64,000 nucleotides of DNA from Rhipicephalus microplus (Eukaryota; Arthropoda; Arachnida; Ixodida; Ixodidae): the NCBI RefSeq assembly GCF_043290135.1, contig NC_134700.1, positions 78,719,000-78,782,999 on the forward strand, given 5' to 3'. Both the position numbers and the translations under genes were made by a program. Position 1 is the first letter of the stretch. Each line of letters starts with the position of its first letter. The notes below the pieces were generated by a model, which was not told the origin of the DNA, did no database searches, and saw only the letters and a list, made by a program, of their open reading frames with translations. Of the stretch, positions 1 through 11,094 are shown one piece after another.

Positions 1-1
1 T

Positions 2-299
2 ATTGCACTCACGAGCTGCTTGTGCAAAGTCTTCGATAAAACGATAAACTGCCGACTTGTACATATCCTTGAAACAAACAATTTGCTCGACTTATTTCAG
101 TGCGGGTTTCGAGAAAATAGATCCACCACAGACCACCTTGTTCGTATCGAGGCACAGATCAGAGACGCCTTCGTCCATAAACAATATTTTCTCTCTGTCT
201 TCCTCGATATAGAAAAGGCCTATGATACAACATGGCGTTTTGGAATTCTAAGAGACCTGTCTTACCTTGGTGTGCGCGGAAGAATGTTTCACGTAATCG
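2..299 (+). pseudogene. LINE-1 reverse transcriptase, N-terminal part
   Basis: Open in frame from the window edge. It shows RT fingers/palm features: a GFR-x3-ST motif near 106 and the catalytic-A region FLDIEKAYD near 200, which carries the first metal-binding Asp. The frame then enters the nested LINE. The coding sequence resumes at 1016 after one copy of the target duplication, in the same frame. No start codon is assigned because the 5' part is outside the window. Confidence 0.8.
288..299. repeat. Target-site duplication, left copy
   Basis: TTCACGTAATCG at 288-299 recurs at 1004-1015, exactly flanking the nested LINE fragment. Removing one copy and the insert restores a continuous RT reading frame, which confirms it as a target duplication. 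Confidence 0.9.
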
Positions 300-1003
300 G
301 AAATCGGAATTACCGGAAATCAATTAGCCGATGATTCAGCCCACTCAGCCCATGAAGAAACCCGTGTAGTCCCGATTCTTCTATCAAGGAATGATGCAGC
401 AAGACAACTTTACCTGCTGGCTCGAGATCTCACACGCACGTTCTGGTCGTCTACCAGCTTCCAAAGGTGTGAATTTTATGAACTGAATCCTTCGCTCAAG
501 CTAAAGCTACCATCACAACTTTCCCGCTCCGATGCGACACTGTTATGCCGCCTTTGGTTGGGTGTTGCATTTACAGAGGTGTACACCTTTCGGATTGGTA
601 TAGCAGACACTCCTACATGCGACTACTGCGGAGCTGAAGAGACCATCGAACACGTCCTGTGCAGTTGCGCTTGCTACGACACCCAGCGATGCCAGCTCCG
701 GATGGTTTTGAATCGACTTGACCTCAGACCAGTTTGTGTGCAGAAGATACTAGGACCTTGGGCATCTGCCTCAGTTGCGCAGAAAGCAACAAAAGCACTG
801 CTACTTTACCTCAAGTCAACAAACCTGAGCGACCGCCTGTAGACTGTGTGTGCTCCCCGAGTGTGCTCATGATTGTGTGTACCTTCTCATCTTTCTGCAA
901 CCTCTTTTCTCCCCTTATCCCTTCCCCAGTGCAGGGTAGCAAACCGGATGTGCATCTGGTTAACCTCCCTGCCTTTCCTTGCATCTTTATCTTTTTCTCT
1001 CTC
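300..1003 (+). mobile_element. 5'-truncated I-group LINE nested in LINE-1
   Basis: Contains only the end of RNase H, the C-terminal Cys/His domain and a pyrimidine-rich 3' UTR. A block of the 3' UTR (about 926-977, including TGCAGGGTAGCAAACCG) recurs in the LINE-2 3' UTR at 7897-7949, so the two belong to related subfamilies. The 12-bp duplication on both sides and the severe 5' truncation are typical of target-primed reverse transcription. Confidence 0.9.
306..842 (+). pseudogene. LINE RNase H end plus C-terminal zinc-like domain
   Basis: Open throughout in one frame. It begins inside RNase H at the segment GITGNQLADDSAH, which contains the last catalytic Asp. It ends with a CX2C...EHVLCSC motif (about 619-668), the Cys/His domain found after RNase H in I-group ORF2 proteins. 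The sequence aligns by eye along its whole length with the C-terminus of LINE-2 (about 7265-7811). The reading frame is intact, but the element lacks RT and endonuclease. Confidence 0.85.
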
Positions 1004-1015
1004 TTCACGTAATCG
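1004..1015. repeat. Target-site duplication, right copy
   Basis: Second copy of TTCACGTAATCG (see 288-299); it directly follows the CT-rich 3' end of the nested LINE. Confidence 0.9.
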
Positions 1016-2859
1016 AAAGTTATCTGTCAAACCGGACATTCCGTGTCCGTGTGGGCAGTGTTCTCTCCTAAACATTTGTCCAGGAAACAGGCGTGCCACA
1101 AGGTGGTGTACTTAGTTGCACACTTTTTATTATCAAAATGAATTTCTTGCACTTGTCCATCCCCCGCATAATGTTCTATTGTACATATGTCGACGACGTT
1201 CAGCTTGGCTTCAAGTCATGCACCTTGGCAATGTGTAAGCGGCAGGTTCAGCTGGGTTTAAACAAGGTCTCCAAATGGGCAGATGAAAACAGATTTCGAC
1301 TTAACCCACAAAAAAGCACGTGTGTCTTGTTCTCTCGAAAGAGAGGCATGCACTTGGAACCTGACATTCGACTTAACGGGCAACGTCTGTCTGTCAAAGC
1401 CGAGCATAAATTCTTAGGCTTAATCTTGGACAACAAGTTGACCTTCGTACCGCACATAAAGTATTTAAAAACAAAATGTTTAAAAGCCATGAATGTTATA
1501 AAAGTGTTGTCACGTACTACTTGGGGTAGTGACGGGCAATGCCTCATGAATCTGTATCGAAGCCTCATTCACACCCGCTTAGATTATGGGGCCGTAGTTT
1601 ATCAGTCTGCTACTCAAAGTGCTTTGAAGATGCTGGACCCCATGCACCATTTGGCCATCCGCCTTTCTACGGGTGCTTTTCGCACCAGCCCTGTAGAAAG
1701 CCTTTACGTTGAGTCAAATGAATGGTCGCTTCATCTACAGAGAACTTACATGTGCTTTGTATATTTCCTTAAGGTGAAAGCAGACAAGAAGCACCCCTCG
1801 TACTTTACTATTAATGATCTGCCGAGCTCCATTCTGTTTCAAAACAGGCCTTCGATGAGGCAGCCCTTCTCAGTTCACCTGAAGGGTCTAGCTGAAGAAA
1901 CTGGAGTGTCACTTGAACACAGTTTAATGGCTCCTGTAGCATACCCGCCACCGCGGCAGTGGCAGACTATAGACTGCGATGTGTCTTTCCTAGAAGTTAC
2001 AAAACATGCACTTATTGCCCATATCCGAACATATTTTCCGGAACTTCGACACAAATACACATGTCCTGAGTTCTTCACAGATGCCTGCAAGACTAACTCC
2101 TCTGTGTCCCACGCTGCTGTCGGCCCATCCTTTTCGGATGCTGGCCCTCCAGATCCAGGCACAAGTATCTTCACAGTGGAAGCTTACGCGATACTTGTGG
2201 CAGATAAACACATCAAAGAATTACAAATACAAAAAGCAGTAATTTATACAGACTCCCTCAGTGTAGTAACGTCTCTGCACAGTCTTAAAAAACAAAAAAA
2301 CCCGTTCCTTGTCTCACTTTACTCCATTTTGTGCACACTCTACAAACTCAAACAACATGTTGTAGTGTGCTGGGTTCCAGGGCACCGTGAGATCCAAGGC
2401 AACGTGAGGGCGGATCAGCTCGCTGCATCCGTTCACGAAAGCACTTCCCCTACACCCATATTAATCCCGGCCCTTGATCTTAAGCCGTCTCTCAAACGAA
2501 ACCTCAGGGACTACTGGCAGAGAAAGTGGGATACACACACACAAAACAAACTACACATTATTAAGCCACACCTTGGTCATTGGCTGCCAGTATCAAAATC
2601 GCGTCATACAGAGGTAATACTAACGAGACTCAGGATAGGACACACATACACGACACACACATATCTTTTGTCTGGTGGCGATCTACCATTGTGTGACAGA
2701 TGTGGTGAAGCATTAACAGTCCTTCACATGTTAATCCAGTGCAAACACTTAGAAACTCTAAAAAAACAGCATTTTCCAATACGCTACCATCAACATATAT
2801 CTTTACACCCTGCAATGTTCGTTGGTAGGGAACCGCTTTTAGTCATAAATCATTGTTAG
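1016..2859 (+). pseudogene. LINE-1 RT (YVDD), RNase H and C-terminal domain
   Basis: Continues the frame interrupted at 299. One in-frame TAA lies near 1066, upstream of the GVPQGGVLS motif; from there the frame is open to 2859 (588 codons counted from 1093). The RT catalytic YVDD is intact at 1186-1197. RNase H follows, with all four acidic positions visible (FFTDAC, TVEAYA, YTDSLS and GNVRADQLA). A CDRCG...HMLIQC Cys/His motif lies near 2694-2740. It is unusually well preserved downstream of the single stop. In an intact element it would copy LINE RNA at a nicked chromosomal target. Confidence 0.85.
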
Positions 2860-3265
2860 CGTTTTTAAAAGAAATTCATAATTTTCATATCATATACCCG
2901 GGCATTCTGTAGCCCGACCTCTCCAGAGAGGTTTTTGCTGCAGTTGCTACACAGCAAAGCACTTGCCTCATGGCCCTTGGACGCAAGGGTATGAAGAAGT
3001 AAGGTACTTGTGCTAATGCCATACATGTCCACCATCGTTTTTCATTATCACCAACTTTTGTCACCTATTCACACCACACACACCTTTCACGGCATGGTCA
3101 CGATTTTATTACTTGTATATTTTTACCCGCCTTATTGCGAGGAATTTTATGGCCCTTATACAGCCGCTAATCACAATTATTGTCCACATTCTTTGTCCCA
3201 CGAACTGGCGCTCTTTTGCCATCAAATGGTCCTTGCGCCAAAAAACACCATATATCATCATCAAC

Positions 3266-4054
3266 ATTCCTGTGAGCTCTAACGTCGTCACTGGAGTCAT
3301 CTACGATGTGAATACTGCCATTCCCAGCTCCGACTTTGATGATCTGGTCAAACCGGCAAATGAAGCCAGCGTCATCGCAAAAGTTGTCCGTTTGGGAAAG
3401 TCACGCTGCTTGAAAATCATGTTCAAGGGCGACTCTCTTTCTTCACACGTAAAGGTGGGCCATTTTCGGCATACTGTGCGACCTTTCGTACCGAAGCCCT
3501 TACAGTGTTATAAGTGCATGAAGATGGGCCACGTGAAAAGCGTATGCGAAAATAGGACGGTGTGTCCTCCTTGCGCGGAAGCCCATTCTGCGAATGACTG
3601 CGAAGCAACTACCCTAAAATGCTCGAATTGTCATGGGTCACATGTAGCTTCGTCAAAAGAACGCCCCAAAATCCAAAGAGGAATAGCGGTATTGAAACAA
3701 ATGGTCAAAGACGATTCGTCGCATCGAGAGGCTGCCAGGACCGTCCGAAAGAGGTGTCATTGTCGCCGCAGTTCATCAAAGAATGCCGCAGACGCTGCAT
3801 CGAAAGCGCCACTCCACCACCCTTCCCTTCCACCGCCCTTGCCTCCCAGACCGAAGGCGGCCAGGGCGGTCAACAAACCAACGAGCAGCACTGTTGCAGA
3901 TGAATCAGTTTGGCCTTCATTGCCGAAATCACCACCACCTGCAAATCCCAAGCGCACATCGACAGTCACTAAACTCCAGCCAGCCGCTGACAAGCTGCCT
4001 GAGGAGGACACAGAAGTCATGAGAATGTTCCGAACACTGCTGGATGCCATGTGA
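3266..4054 (+). pseudogene. LINE-2 ORF1, RNA-binding zinc-knuckle protein
   Basis: Gag-like ORF1 of an I-group LINE, which would coat the element RNA. Three Cys/His knuckles follow each other: CYKC-x4-H-x4-C near 3507-3550, then CPPC-x3-H-x4-C near 3564-3600, then a CSNC-x2-SH half motif near 3621. A long Pro/Ser/Lys-rich tail (3780-4050) follows. The frame is open from 3113, but the part before about 3266 overlaps the LINE-1 3' end and is not LINE protein. The N-terminus is therefore missing. Confidence 0.8.
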
Positions 4055-4149
4055 AAGCTGTGCAGCAGCCTGAAGTCTCCACTCGCTCAGAGTGCACTAC
4101 AAGTACTGGATGCTCTAAGTCCAATATTCGCAAGTCTCCAGTAGCAACC

Positions 4150-7100
4150 ATGGCTCGACCAATTTTCCCCTTCCGCAACGAGGTCCGACAAGCGTTGATA
4201 ATGCAGTGGAACGCGAGAGGCCTGAGATCCCACATCTCTTCATTCCGTCAGTATATATTCATGAATCTTATTCCTATGATAGTTATATGGGAACCAAACG
4301 TGCAACAACCTCCTAAACTATCAGGGTATGAATCTTTCGTTTCTTCAACGTGCGAGAAACGCAGCTAGGCGGTTGTTTACATTCGCACAGATTTCACATA
4401 TGTGCATCATGCAGTTCAGCCGCATGACGACAATCAATATGTCTGCTTACGTGTTAAAAAGGAAAAAGTGTCATTCACACTCATTGGTGTCTACATATCA
4501 CCATCCGGACGATTTGAACAAGACCGACTACGAGACATACTGACAACTACGGGCCCGTGGGTTATAACTGGAGACTTCAGCGCAGATCACTTAATCTGGG
4601 CTTAATCTGGACGCTAAAGGAAGAAACCTCTTGTCATTCACCTCCAGCCATGACCTATGTTTCTTAATTGATGACAGTCCTACATACCTACGGGGCCTTA
4701 CGTACAGCAGTTGCCTCGATTTGACTCTGGTATATAGAAACTTCCGGTCGCAAGTGCACTGGTTTTCAGACATCGAAACGCATGGGAGTGACCACGTTCC
4801 AACTTATATGCGAATAAGGGGTCTTACTAACTCCTTTCCTAAGACCACATTAGGAAGAATTGATTGGTCCAAATTTCAGCGACTCATAGAAAATACATGC
4901 CGTGAAGACCCTGACCAGAACTTGGAGGATGTCATCAAAGAGGCAAAGAGAGAAGCTTCCTGTCTCCTCCCGTTCACCGGCAAGCGTTAAGATTTCAACG
5001 TTGAACTGGAAAAACTGTGTGTGCTTCACCGAAGGGCATAAAGAAGATACAGGCGGACGAAAGCAATATGCGACTTGAGGCTGGCACGACGCATACAGAA
5101 AAAAGTTTAACGACGTTTAGACAACCTTGATCAGGAACGCTGCAGATAATTCTGCGAATCATTGGAACCCAGAAAGCCGTTGTCATGCATCTGGAGCACT
5201 ATTCGTGGCCTGCGCTCGACTCCCCTACAAAGACATCCTTTCATGGCTTTAGCCCTACATTTAGGCCACACCCAACTTGAAGTGGCAAATGAGTTTAGTA
5301 CGCGAATCGCTGGTGTGTCCACCTTGTCCACTGGCACCATTAGGAGTGTTATCCCTGAACCCCGCATCTCCGAAATAGACAATCTTTTCACTATAGAAGA
5401 ACTTGAAGCATCTTTGGCGGCTTCCCGACAATCATCTTCACCAGAACCCGATGGCATCACCTACGCCGCTCTAGCCAACCTTCAACATGAGGAAAGGGGA
5501 CAGTTGTTAAGCTATTACAACCACTCATGGCAGGTGGGCATTGTTCCCCAGGATTGGGAGATAAGTCGACTTGTGCCACTACTCAAAGCAGGAAAGTCAC
5601 CATTTGATTTGACATCATTTCACCCTGTTTCCCTCGCAAGTTGCGTAGGAAAAGTCATAGAAAGGATGATACTTACACGCCTAGAATGGTACCTCGAGTG
5701 CTACAACATATACCCAAACTGCATGACGGGTTTTCGGCGAGGTAGGTCATCTCTTGACAACGTGATTGATCCCACAACATTTATCCAGCAACAGAAGAGC
5801 CTCAAGCGCATACCACTGGCACTCTTCCTCGGCGTCAAAGGGGCTTATGATAACGTAACACATAAAGCCATCCTAGACTCGTTGAAAGCTGTTGGAATTG
5901 GTGGTCGGATGTTCCAATGAATCCAGGATTATTTGACGAGAAGGTCCTTTTTTGTACAAACCTCAGATGGACCTACCACCAATTACTTCACCTCCCGCGG
6001 CATCCCTCAGGGCGCCGTATTAAGTCCCACTTTATTTAACCTCGTGATGGTAGGACTTCGTGAAATTTTGCCAAGTACTATCCTCATATCCATATATGCT
6101 GAAGATATTTGTCTATGAACTTCGGCTGAACTCGTTTACAAGTACGTGCAAGAGTCCAGCAGGCTGCCACCCTGACATGCTCATATCTCCGCAAGCAAGG
6201 TCTTTCCGTCTCAACGAAGAAATGTGCATTGGTTGCGTTTACTCGCAGAGCCATGACACAATACCCCGTTACCATCAATGGGCAAAATATTTCATACCAG
6301 AAGAACCATCGCTTCCTGGGTATGATTATTTACAGGGACTTTTCGTGGAGTGCCCACTGCAATTACCTGAAGAGAAGGCTAACTTCCATCTCCATATAAT
6401 TCGGTTCCTCTGTGGAAAATCTTGGGGCTCATCGATAAGGTGAATGATGCAACTATACAGGGCACTGTTTCTGGGATTTTTGCGCTACAGCTTGCCGTTA
6501 CTGGCAAGTACGTGCAAGACGAACATCCGCACCCCCGAAAGTGTGCAAGGACAAGCACTACGCGTGTGCCTAGGATCGCCACGATGCACCTCAACCTACG
6601 GGGCAATCATGATCGCGAGAGAGCATCCAATTCAAACATACATCACCACTGACAATTTGAGAGCCCACATAAGACACCTCTGCCGAGTTCCTGGTCACCA
6701 TGTTGTAGTGTTGCCACTTCAAAGACCACAAGTGATGTTTTCAAAGATTATTTCTGCCCATAAAGAATGCCTTCCTTTCGGCTTCACTCCAGCAACAAAA
6801 TCAGCGTCACCTCCGTGGTGCCTACAACAACCACAGGTGTGCCTCACTATTCCGGGAATAACGAACAAGAGCCGTCATTCAACAGTGGTCTTACGACAGG
6901 TGACATTGTCGCTACTCAACAAAAAATACGGCCAGAGGACCCACATTTACACCGATGGATCGGTCTCGGCTGACAGCTCCACAGGGGCTGTTGTCGTCCC
7001 GGCGTACCAGGTCACTATGAAGCTCAAACTGTCGCATAGGACAACATCCACAGCAGCGGAGCTTGCCGCCTTACGTGCTGCTATACTTTATATCGCGGAA

Positions 7101-7811
7101 GCCCAACCTCAAAAATGGGCTGTGTTCCTCGACTCCAAGGCATCCCTTCAGAGCTTGCAATCAGCTTTACGACAAAGGGAGCATCAACAACTAGTGAATG
7201 AAATAAGAGAAGTGATTCACGAAGTTTTATCAAAAGGACATGACGTGGTGTTCCAGTGGTTACCGGGACATTGTGGTATTGTCAGTAATGACCTTGCTGA
7301 TAATGCTGCCCGATCCGCCCACACGGACGCGCAGACAACCCTAATTCCATTGTCAAGAACCGACGCTGCAAGGGGCCTTCACTCGTTCGCTAACACCATG
7401 TCGGAAACTTGGCTGTGTGACCCCAGTGTCAGGAACCGCCGCCTACACAAATTGAACCCACCCAGAAAGCTTCAAGTTCTATCGGACTTCTCCCGCCAGG
7501 ATGCAACTTTACTTTGCCGCCTGTGGTTAGGAGTACCTTTTAAAAAGGCGTACTCCTTTCGCATAGGAATGGTGGATAGCTCCCGATGTGAATCGTGTGA
7601 CACTGACGAGAAAATAGAACATCTACTGTGTTCATGTGGACGTTTTTCTAGTGAACGCAACTTGCTACGCGAAACGTTGGAGACACTAGACAGTAGACCT
7701 TTCTCCGAAGAGAAGATCCTTAGTTCATGGCTGTACGCGTCGCAGGCCAGCAAAGTGACGCGAGCACTGCTAAGTTTTCTAAAGACGACCGGACTACGCG
7801 AGCGCTTATAA
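4150..7811 (+). pseudogene. LINE-2 ORF2: endonuclease, RT, RNase H
   Basis: Starts at an ATG in good context (ACCATGG). The APE-type endonuclease is recognisable from QWNARGL (about 4204) and WEPN (about 4290) to the SDH catalytic motif near 4789, broken by several frameshifts. RT spans about 5400-6110 with the GFRRGRS segment and GIPQGAVLSP. The catalytic box reads YAED at 6095-6106 instead of YADD, so the first catalytic Asp is lost, and a TGA follows directly. RNase H (YTDGS near 6950, then AAELAALRAA, FLDSKASL and DLADNAA) and the C-terminal CX2C...HLLCSC domain form one open frame, 6444-7811. Confidence 0.85.
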
Positions 7812-7959
7812 GCGTGCAATAGACAAGGTCACATCTACACACATGTTGCCCTTCACTTCTCTCTCTCTTCTCCTTTAATCCCCTCACCCCTTCCCCCAGT
7901 GCAGGGTAGCAAACCGTATGTGCGTCTGGTTGACTTCCCTGCCTTTCATTTCTTCCCTT

Positions 7960-8340
7960 CCTCCCCCTGCCCACCTAACCTTCTGTCTCCCCCTAACCCG
8001 CTTGCCTTCTCTGGAAACCTAGTCAGTTACCCTTAATGACCAGCGGTTATCCTGTCTACGCGCTGCATGCCCAGCCCATGTTCATTTCCTCTTCTTGATT
8101 TCGGCTATGATATCTTCAACCCCCGTTTGTTCCCTAATCCACTCTGCTCTCATCTTGTCTCTTAAGGTTACAGCTGCCATTTTTCTATCAATTTCTCGCT
8201 GCGTCGTCCTCAATTTAAGCTGAACCCTCTTTGTAAGTCTCCAGGTTTCTGCTGTGTAGCTAAGTACCGGCAAGATACAGCTGTTATATACCTTCCTCTT
8301 GAGGGATAGTGGCAATTACCTGTCATAATTTGAGAGTGCT
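7960..8340 (-). pseudogene. RTE-type LINE RT C-terminal fragment
   Basis: Read on the minus strand, about 8315-8082 encodes a peptide with LKRKVYNSCILPVL, then an AETW segment and a REQTGVEDI segment. This is the familiar RT thumb/C-terminal block of RTE (BovB-like) LINEs. After a frameshift near 8082 the homology continues as W-x-GH-x-ARR and a basic GRQKVRW segment down to about 7960. It lies antisense to the LINE-2 tail. It is only a fragment, without the catalytic core. Confidence 0.8.
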
Positions 8341-8365
8341 TTCCAGATGTGCTGATATGATATGT

Positions 8366-8606
8366 GTTGATTGATATATGGGGTTTAACGTCCCAAAACC
8401 ACCCTATGATTATGAGAGACGCCGAAGTGGAGGGCTCCGAAAATTTCGACCACCTGGGTTTCTTTAACGTGCACTCAAATCTCAGCACATGGGCCTACAA
8501 CATTTCCACCTCCATCAGAAATGCAGCCACCGCAGCCGGCACTCGAACCCGTGTCCTGCGGGTCCGCAGCCGAGTACATTAGGAAATAGACCACCGCGGT
8601 GGGGCC
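8366..8606 (-). mobile_element. tRNA-derived SINE (tick type), copy 1
   Basis: On the minus strand it starts GGCCCCACCGCGGTGGTC (box A region, mutated here), has a box B-like GGTTCGAGT-type element around 8537-8550, the body segment TTTTGGGACGTTAAAC and an ATTGATTG-type tail at the low-coordinate end. It matches the other copies in this window over its length. It sits against an antisense LINE RNase H remnant. I see no clear target duplication. Confidence 0.85.
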
Positions 8607-9000
8607 ACAGGCTTTCTTGCATAGGCATTTGATGCCCATGAGGAGTTGTTCCTGTGTGCATGGAGACCTCAGCGACTGCAGCGCTGCTCTTGAGTCAGTG
8701 GAGATTACCCAGGACACAGCTGTCTGACCACGATGTAATTAAAGGAAGCCCACAGTGCAGCCTGTTCAGTGGCTGTAGATGAGGTGCAGGTACTGAGAGT
8801 GGCAGAGATGGTCACATTGGCAGATGGAATTCAGATGATATAGACGTAACGGAGCCGTCAGTGTAAATATGACGATGAGCTCTGTAGAAGTTTTCCAAAT
8901 GCTCTAGAGTGAAATGTCTGAGTGCTAATCCGGGTGTGCGTCTTTTGCTCTTGAGCCCAGGCACAAAGATGACTATGGTCCACGAAAGAGTTTTCCACGA
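8607..9000 (-). pseudogene. Antisense LINE RNase H remnant
   Basis: The minus-strand translation shows an RNase H order of motifs across frameshifts. A degenerate YTDGS-like segment lies near 8850, a STATEQAALWA segment (catalytic Glu region) near 8770, and ISTDSRAALQSL (catalytic Asp region) near 8690. The SINE at 8366-8606 cuts it off. It is too decayed to place beyond I-group LINE. Confidence 0.6.
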
Positions 9001-9717
9001 TGGAGTGCCTGGTCGCTGTGTGCACGTAGACAGTCCGGCAGAGACGTATGCATAATAAACGCGGTAGTGTTACTGTGCCTTTCAGAGCATTATTCGGCAG
9101 TTTGCCAACTCGGCTACTTTATTGTTGTGACGACCATCTACCCGCATTTCTCACTAATGGTAACGTGTCATCGATGTAGCCAGGGGTGGCACATTGCCTC
9201 ACCGCAAACTTTAGACCATGACCTTAGGATACCAAGCACGAAATGACACTCAATCACTACAGTTTGCTTGCCCGGCCATCACTTGGAGCCAAGGTCATGC
9301 ACTCCTGAAATAAATTTCGGCCTACGCAATGGACTGAAACGAATAGCTGTCACTGATATGGTTCACAAGAACCCCAGTGTAATAAAGCAGCCTGTGTGGC
9401 CCATGCTTCAATAATCTTCATACCTTCGTTTATCGTTTAAGATAACTGTAGCGGGTGAGAGAGAGACGCGAGACGACATCGTGAAGGCGGCCGAGGAGGC
9501 CGTGCCAATCTCTCCGCTGTATTCGTAGGCTGAAGCGGAGCAGCGGTGGCTACCAGGGTCCCACACGCCAGGCGAGTGAGGTCGGTCTGTTGCTTGCGCA
9601 GCTCGAGCCATGCACGAGCTGCGTGAGAGTGATGGCACGTCGGCTAAAAAATGATGATGATGATGACACTCCGGTAACTTGGCTCATACCATCACTGGGG
9701 ATGGGCTTCACTTTACC
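9001..9717. other. No gene recognised
   Basis: No supportable coding region or RNA gene. At 9644-9665 an A run is followed by (GAT)5, which could be the simple tail of a decayed retroelement. Confidence 0.5.
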
Positions 9718-9821
9718 TTCTTCTTCTTCTTCTTCTTCTTCTTCTTCTTCTTCTTCTTCTTCTTCTTCTTCTTCTTCTTCTTCTTCTTCTTCTTCTTCTT
9801 CTTCTTCTTCTTCTTCTTCTT

Positions 9822-9893
<72 letters not shown>
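9718..9893. repeat. Compound microsatellite (TTC)n-(TAC)n
   Basis: About 35 TTC units (9718-9822) change abruptly to about 23 TAC units (9823-9893), both uninterrupted. The Ser/Phe/Tyr/Thr homopolymer ORFs through it are repeat artefacts. Confidence 0.98.
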
Positions 9894-10860
9894 ATACTAA
9901 TACAACTAACCACGGAGTTTCTCACAATCATATCTAGAGGAAAATCCGGCGATAGTAAGCTGCTGGATGCAAGGGATGACGGGATATGTGAGCTTCGAAC
10001 TTGACTCGGATTTTTATACATCGAAGACGGGTCTGTCTTCAAGTTGAAATGATTGATTTTTTTACTAAAAGAGCACGTGATAAGCTATTCATTTTAGTCC
10101 CTGCACGGAAACGTGTTTTATTTACAACTGGAACCTTCTGCGTCGATGTACAATTTTACGTAGAGTAAGAAGTAACAACGGCCGCGAAACTTAACAGGCA
10201 TATGTCAAAGTGAGCGTTCTTTCTACCACGTTTATGTCGTTTGTTTTTTTCCTTCGCCGTCAGAATGTGCCGTCAAGGTGAATGGACTTTTATTTTAGAA
10301 TATAATATGCGTGAATGAGATCCGCTTATAAAGGTTTGTTTTAGAAAAATTTTATTTACGCAGTCATATTTGCTTTTGAGCCGAAGCCTCGCTGTAAGCG
10401 AACACAAGCCTCGCAGATACATATACCGTCATTCCCAGTGCTCCAAAATCCCCCTTTAATAAATTCGCATAGATGGTAGCGCCACACTTCCCTCTAGATA
10501 TTCGTGAGAAACTCTGTTCTTCCAACAGTTTTATCACAATAGAAATTATATGGACTCTCTCAGCTGAATTTCGTCGCTGGCGTCCGCGTCGATGTCACGC
10601 ACCGCATATGTATACGTATCTATATATATGAAAACGCAAGAAAGAAAACAAAAAAAAATGGGAAGATCCAACGTACAGTAGCAATCGATGATATGTGAAG
10701 CACGAATGAGAAATGTTAATTTGTCACTTGAAAATCTGCACAACGTTACGAGGCGGAGGTAAATGATGCCGTACATGACTTCTGTGTCATGATTATCATG
10801 TTCGAATGTGTCGTTTACCTTCGTCATCTATTCACGTTACGTGATACAAAATTCAGTATA
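9894..10860. other. No gene recognised
   Basis: AT-rich stretch; the short ORFs show no recognisable family. Confidence 0.5.
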
Positions 10861-10861
10861 T

Positions 10862-10893
10862 GGCCCCACCGCGGTGGTCAGGTGGCTGAGGTC
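10862..10893 (+). mobile_element. SINE 5' head fragment
   Basis: GGCCCCACCGCGGTGGTC followed by a box A-like AGGTGGCTGAGGT matches the first ~32 bp of the SINE family (compare the minus-strand start at 8606). It is followed by unrelated GC-rich sequence. Confidence 0.65.
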
Positions 10894-10900
10894 AGGTGGC

Positions 10901-10943
10901 TGGACGCGCCGCACCTTGGTGGCAGCAAGGTGCGGCGCGTCCA
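10901..10943. repeat. Perfect 18-bp inverted repeat
   Basis: TGGACGCGCCGCACCTTG (10901-10918) and its exact reverse complement (10926-10943) flank a 7-nt loop. It is very GC-rich compared with the AT-rich sequence upstream. Confidence 0.9.
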
Positions 10944-11094
10944 GGCCGCCATCGGCAGGCGGCAGCTGCGTGGCCACGGCTGCTCCACCAAGTGGGCCCT
11001 CCGGCTCAACCAGGCTGCGGCGTCATCGATCCTCCTGTACGCCTTCCCGTTGGTGAACCTGAAACCGGCCAGGAGACGCCTGCTGTAGGGACTC
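10944..11094 (+). pseudogene. Possible LINE RT thumb fragment
   Basis: A GC-rich open stretch encodes ALRLNQAAASSILLYAFPL followed by LKPARRRLL. This resembles the region after the catalytic core in tick I-group LINE RTs, where a chain of Leu/Tyr residues precedes a short basic motif. It is short and the assignment comes from pattern memory. Confidence 0.4.

Larger units (their letters stand above)
1..3265 (+). mobile_element. I-group LINE (LINE-1 here), interrupted and degenerate
   Basis: A non-LTR retrotransposon whose 5' end lies outside the window. It carries reverse transcriptase, RNase H and a 3' untranslated region, interrupted at 299/1016 by a second LINE. RT plus RNase H in one ORF places it in the I group (I, R1, LOA and relatives; family knowledge). 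The 3' UTR runs 2860-3265 and ends in an A run followed by an ATC-rich stretch (about 3240-3265), a simple-repeat tail usual for such elements. It abuts the 5'-truncated LINE-2 directly, so one of the two may have landed in or beside the other; the order cannot be decided here. Confidence 0.85.
3266..7960 (+). mobile_element. I-group LINE (LINE-2), 5'-truncated, degenerate
   Basis: Carries ORF1 (zinc-knuckle protein) and ORF2 (apurinic endonuclease, RT, RNase H) in order, followed by a 3' UTR from 7812. Missing the start of ORF1. Multiple frameshifts and stops mark it as inactive. The 3' boundary is blurred because an antisense RTE fragment begins around 7960. Confidence 0.8.

Noticed and set aside
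3113..3265. N-terminal extension of LINE-2 ORF1
   Set aside because: The frame is open but the sequence is the LINE-1 3' UTR with its A-rich and ATC-rich tail.
9590..10042. Poly-Ser, poly-Phe/Tyr and poly-Arg ORFs
   Set aside because: Translations of the (TTC)n-(TAC)n microsatellite.
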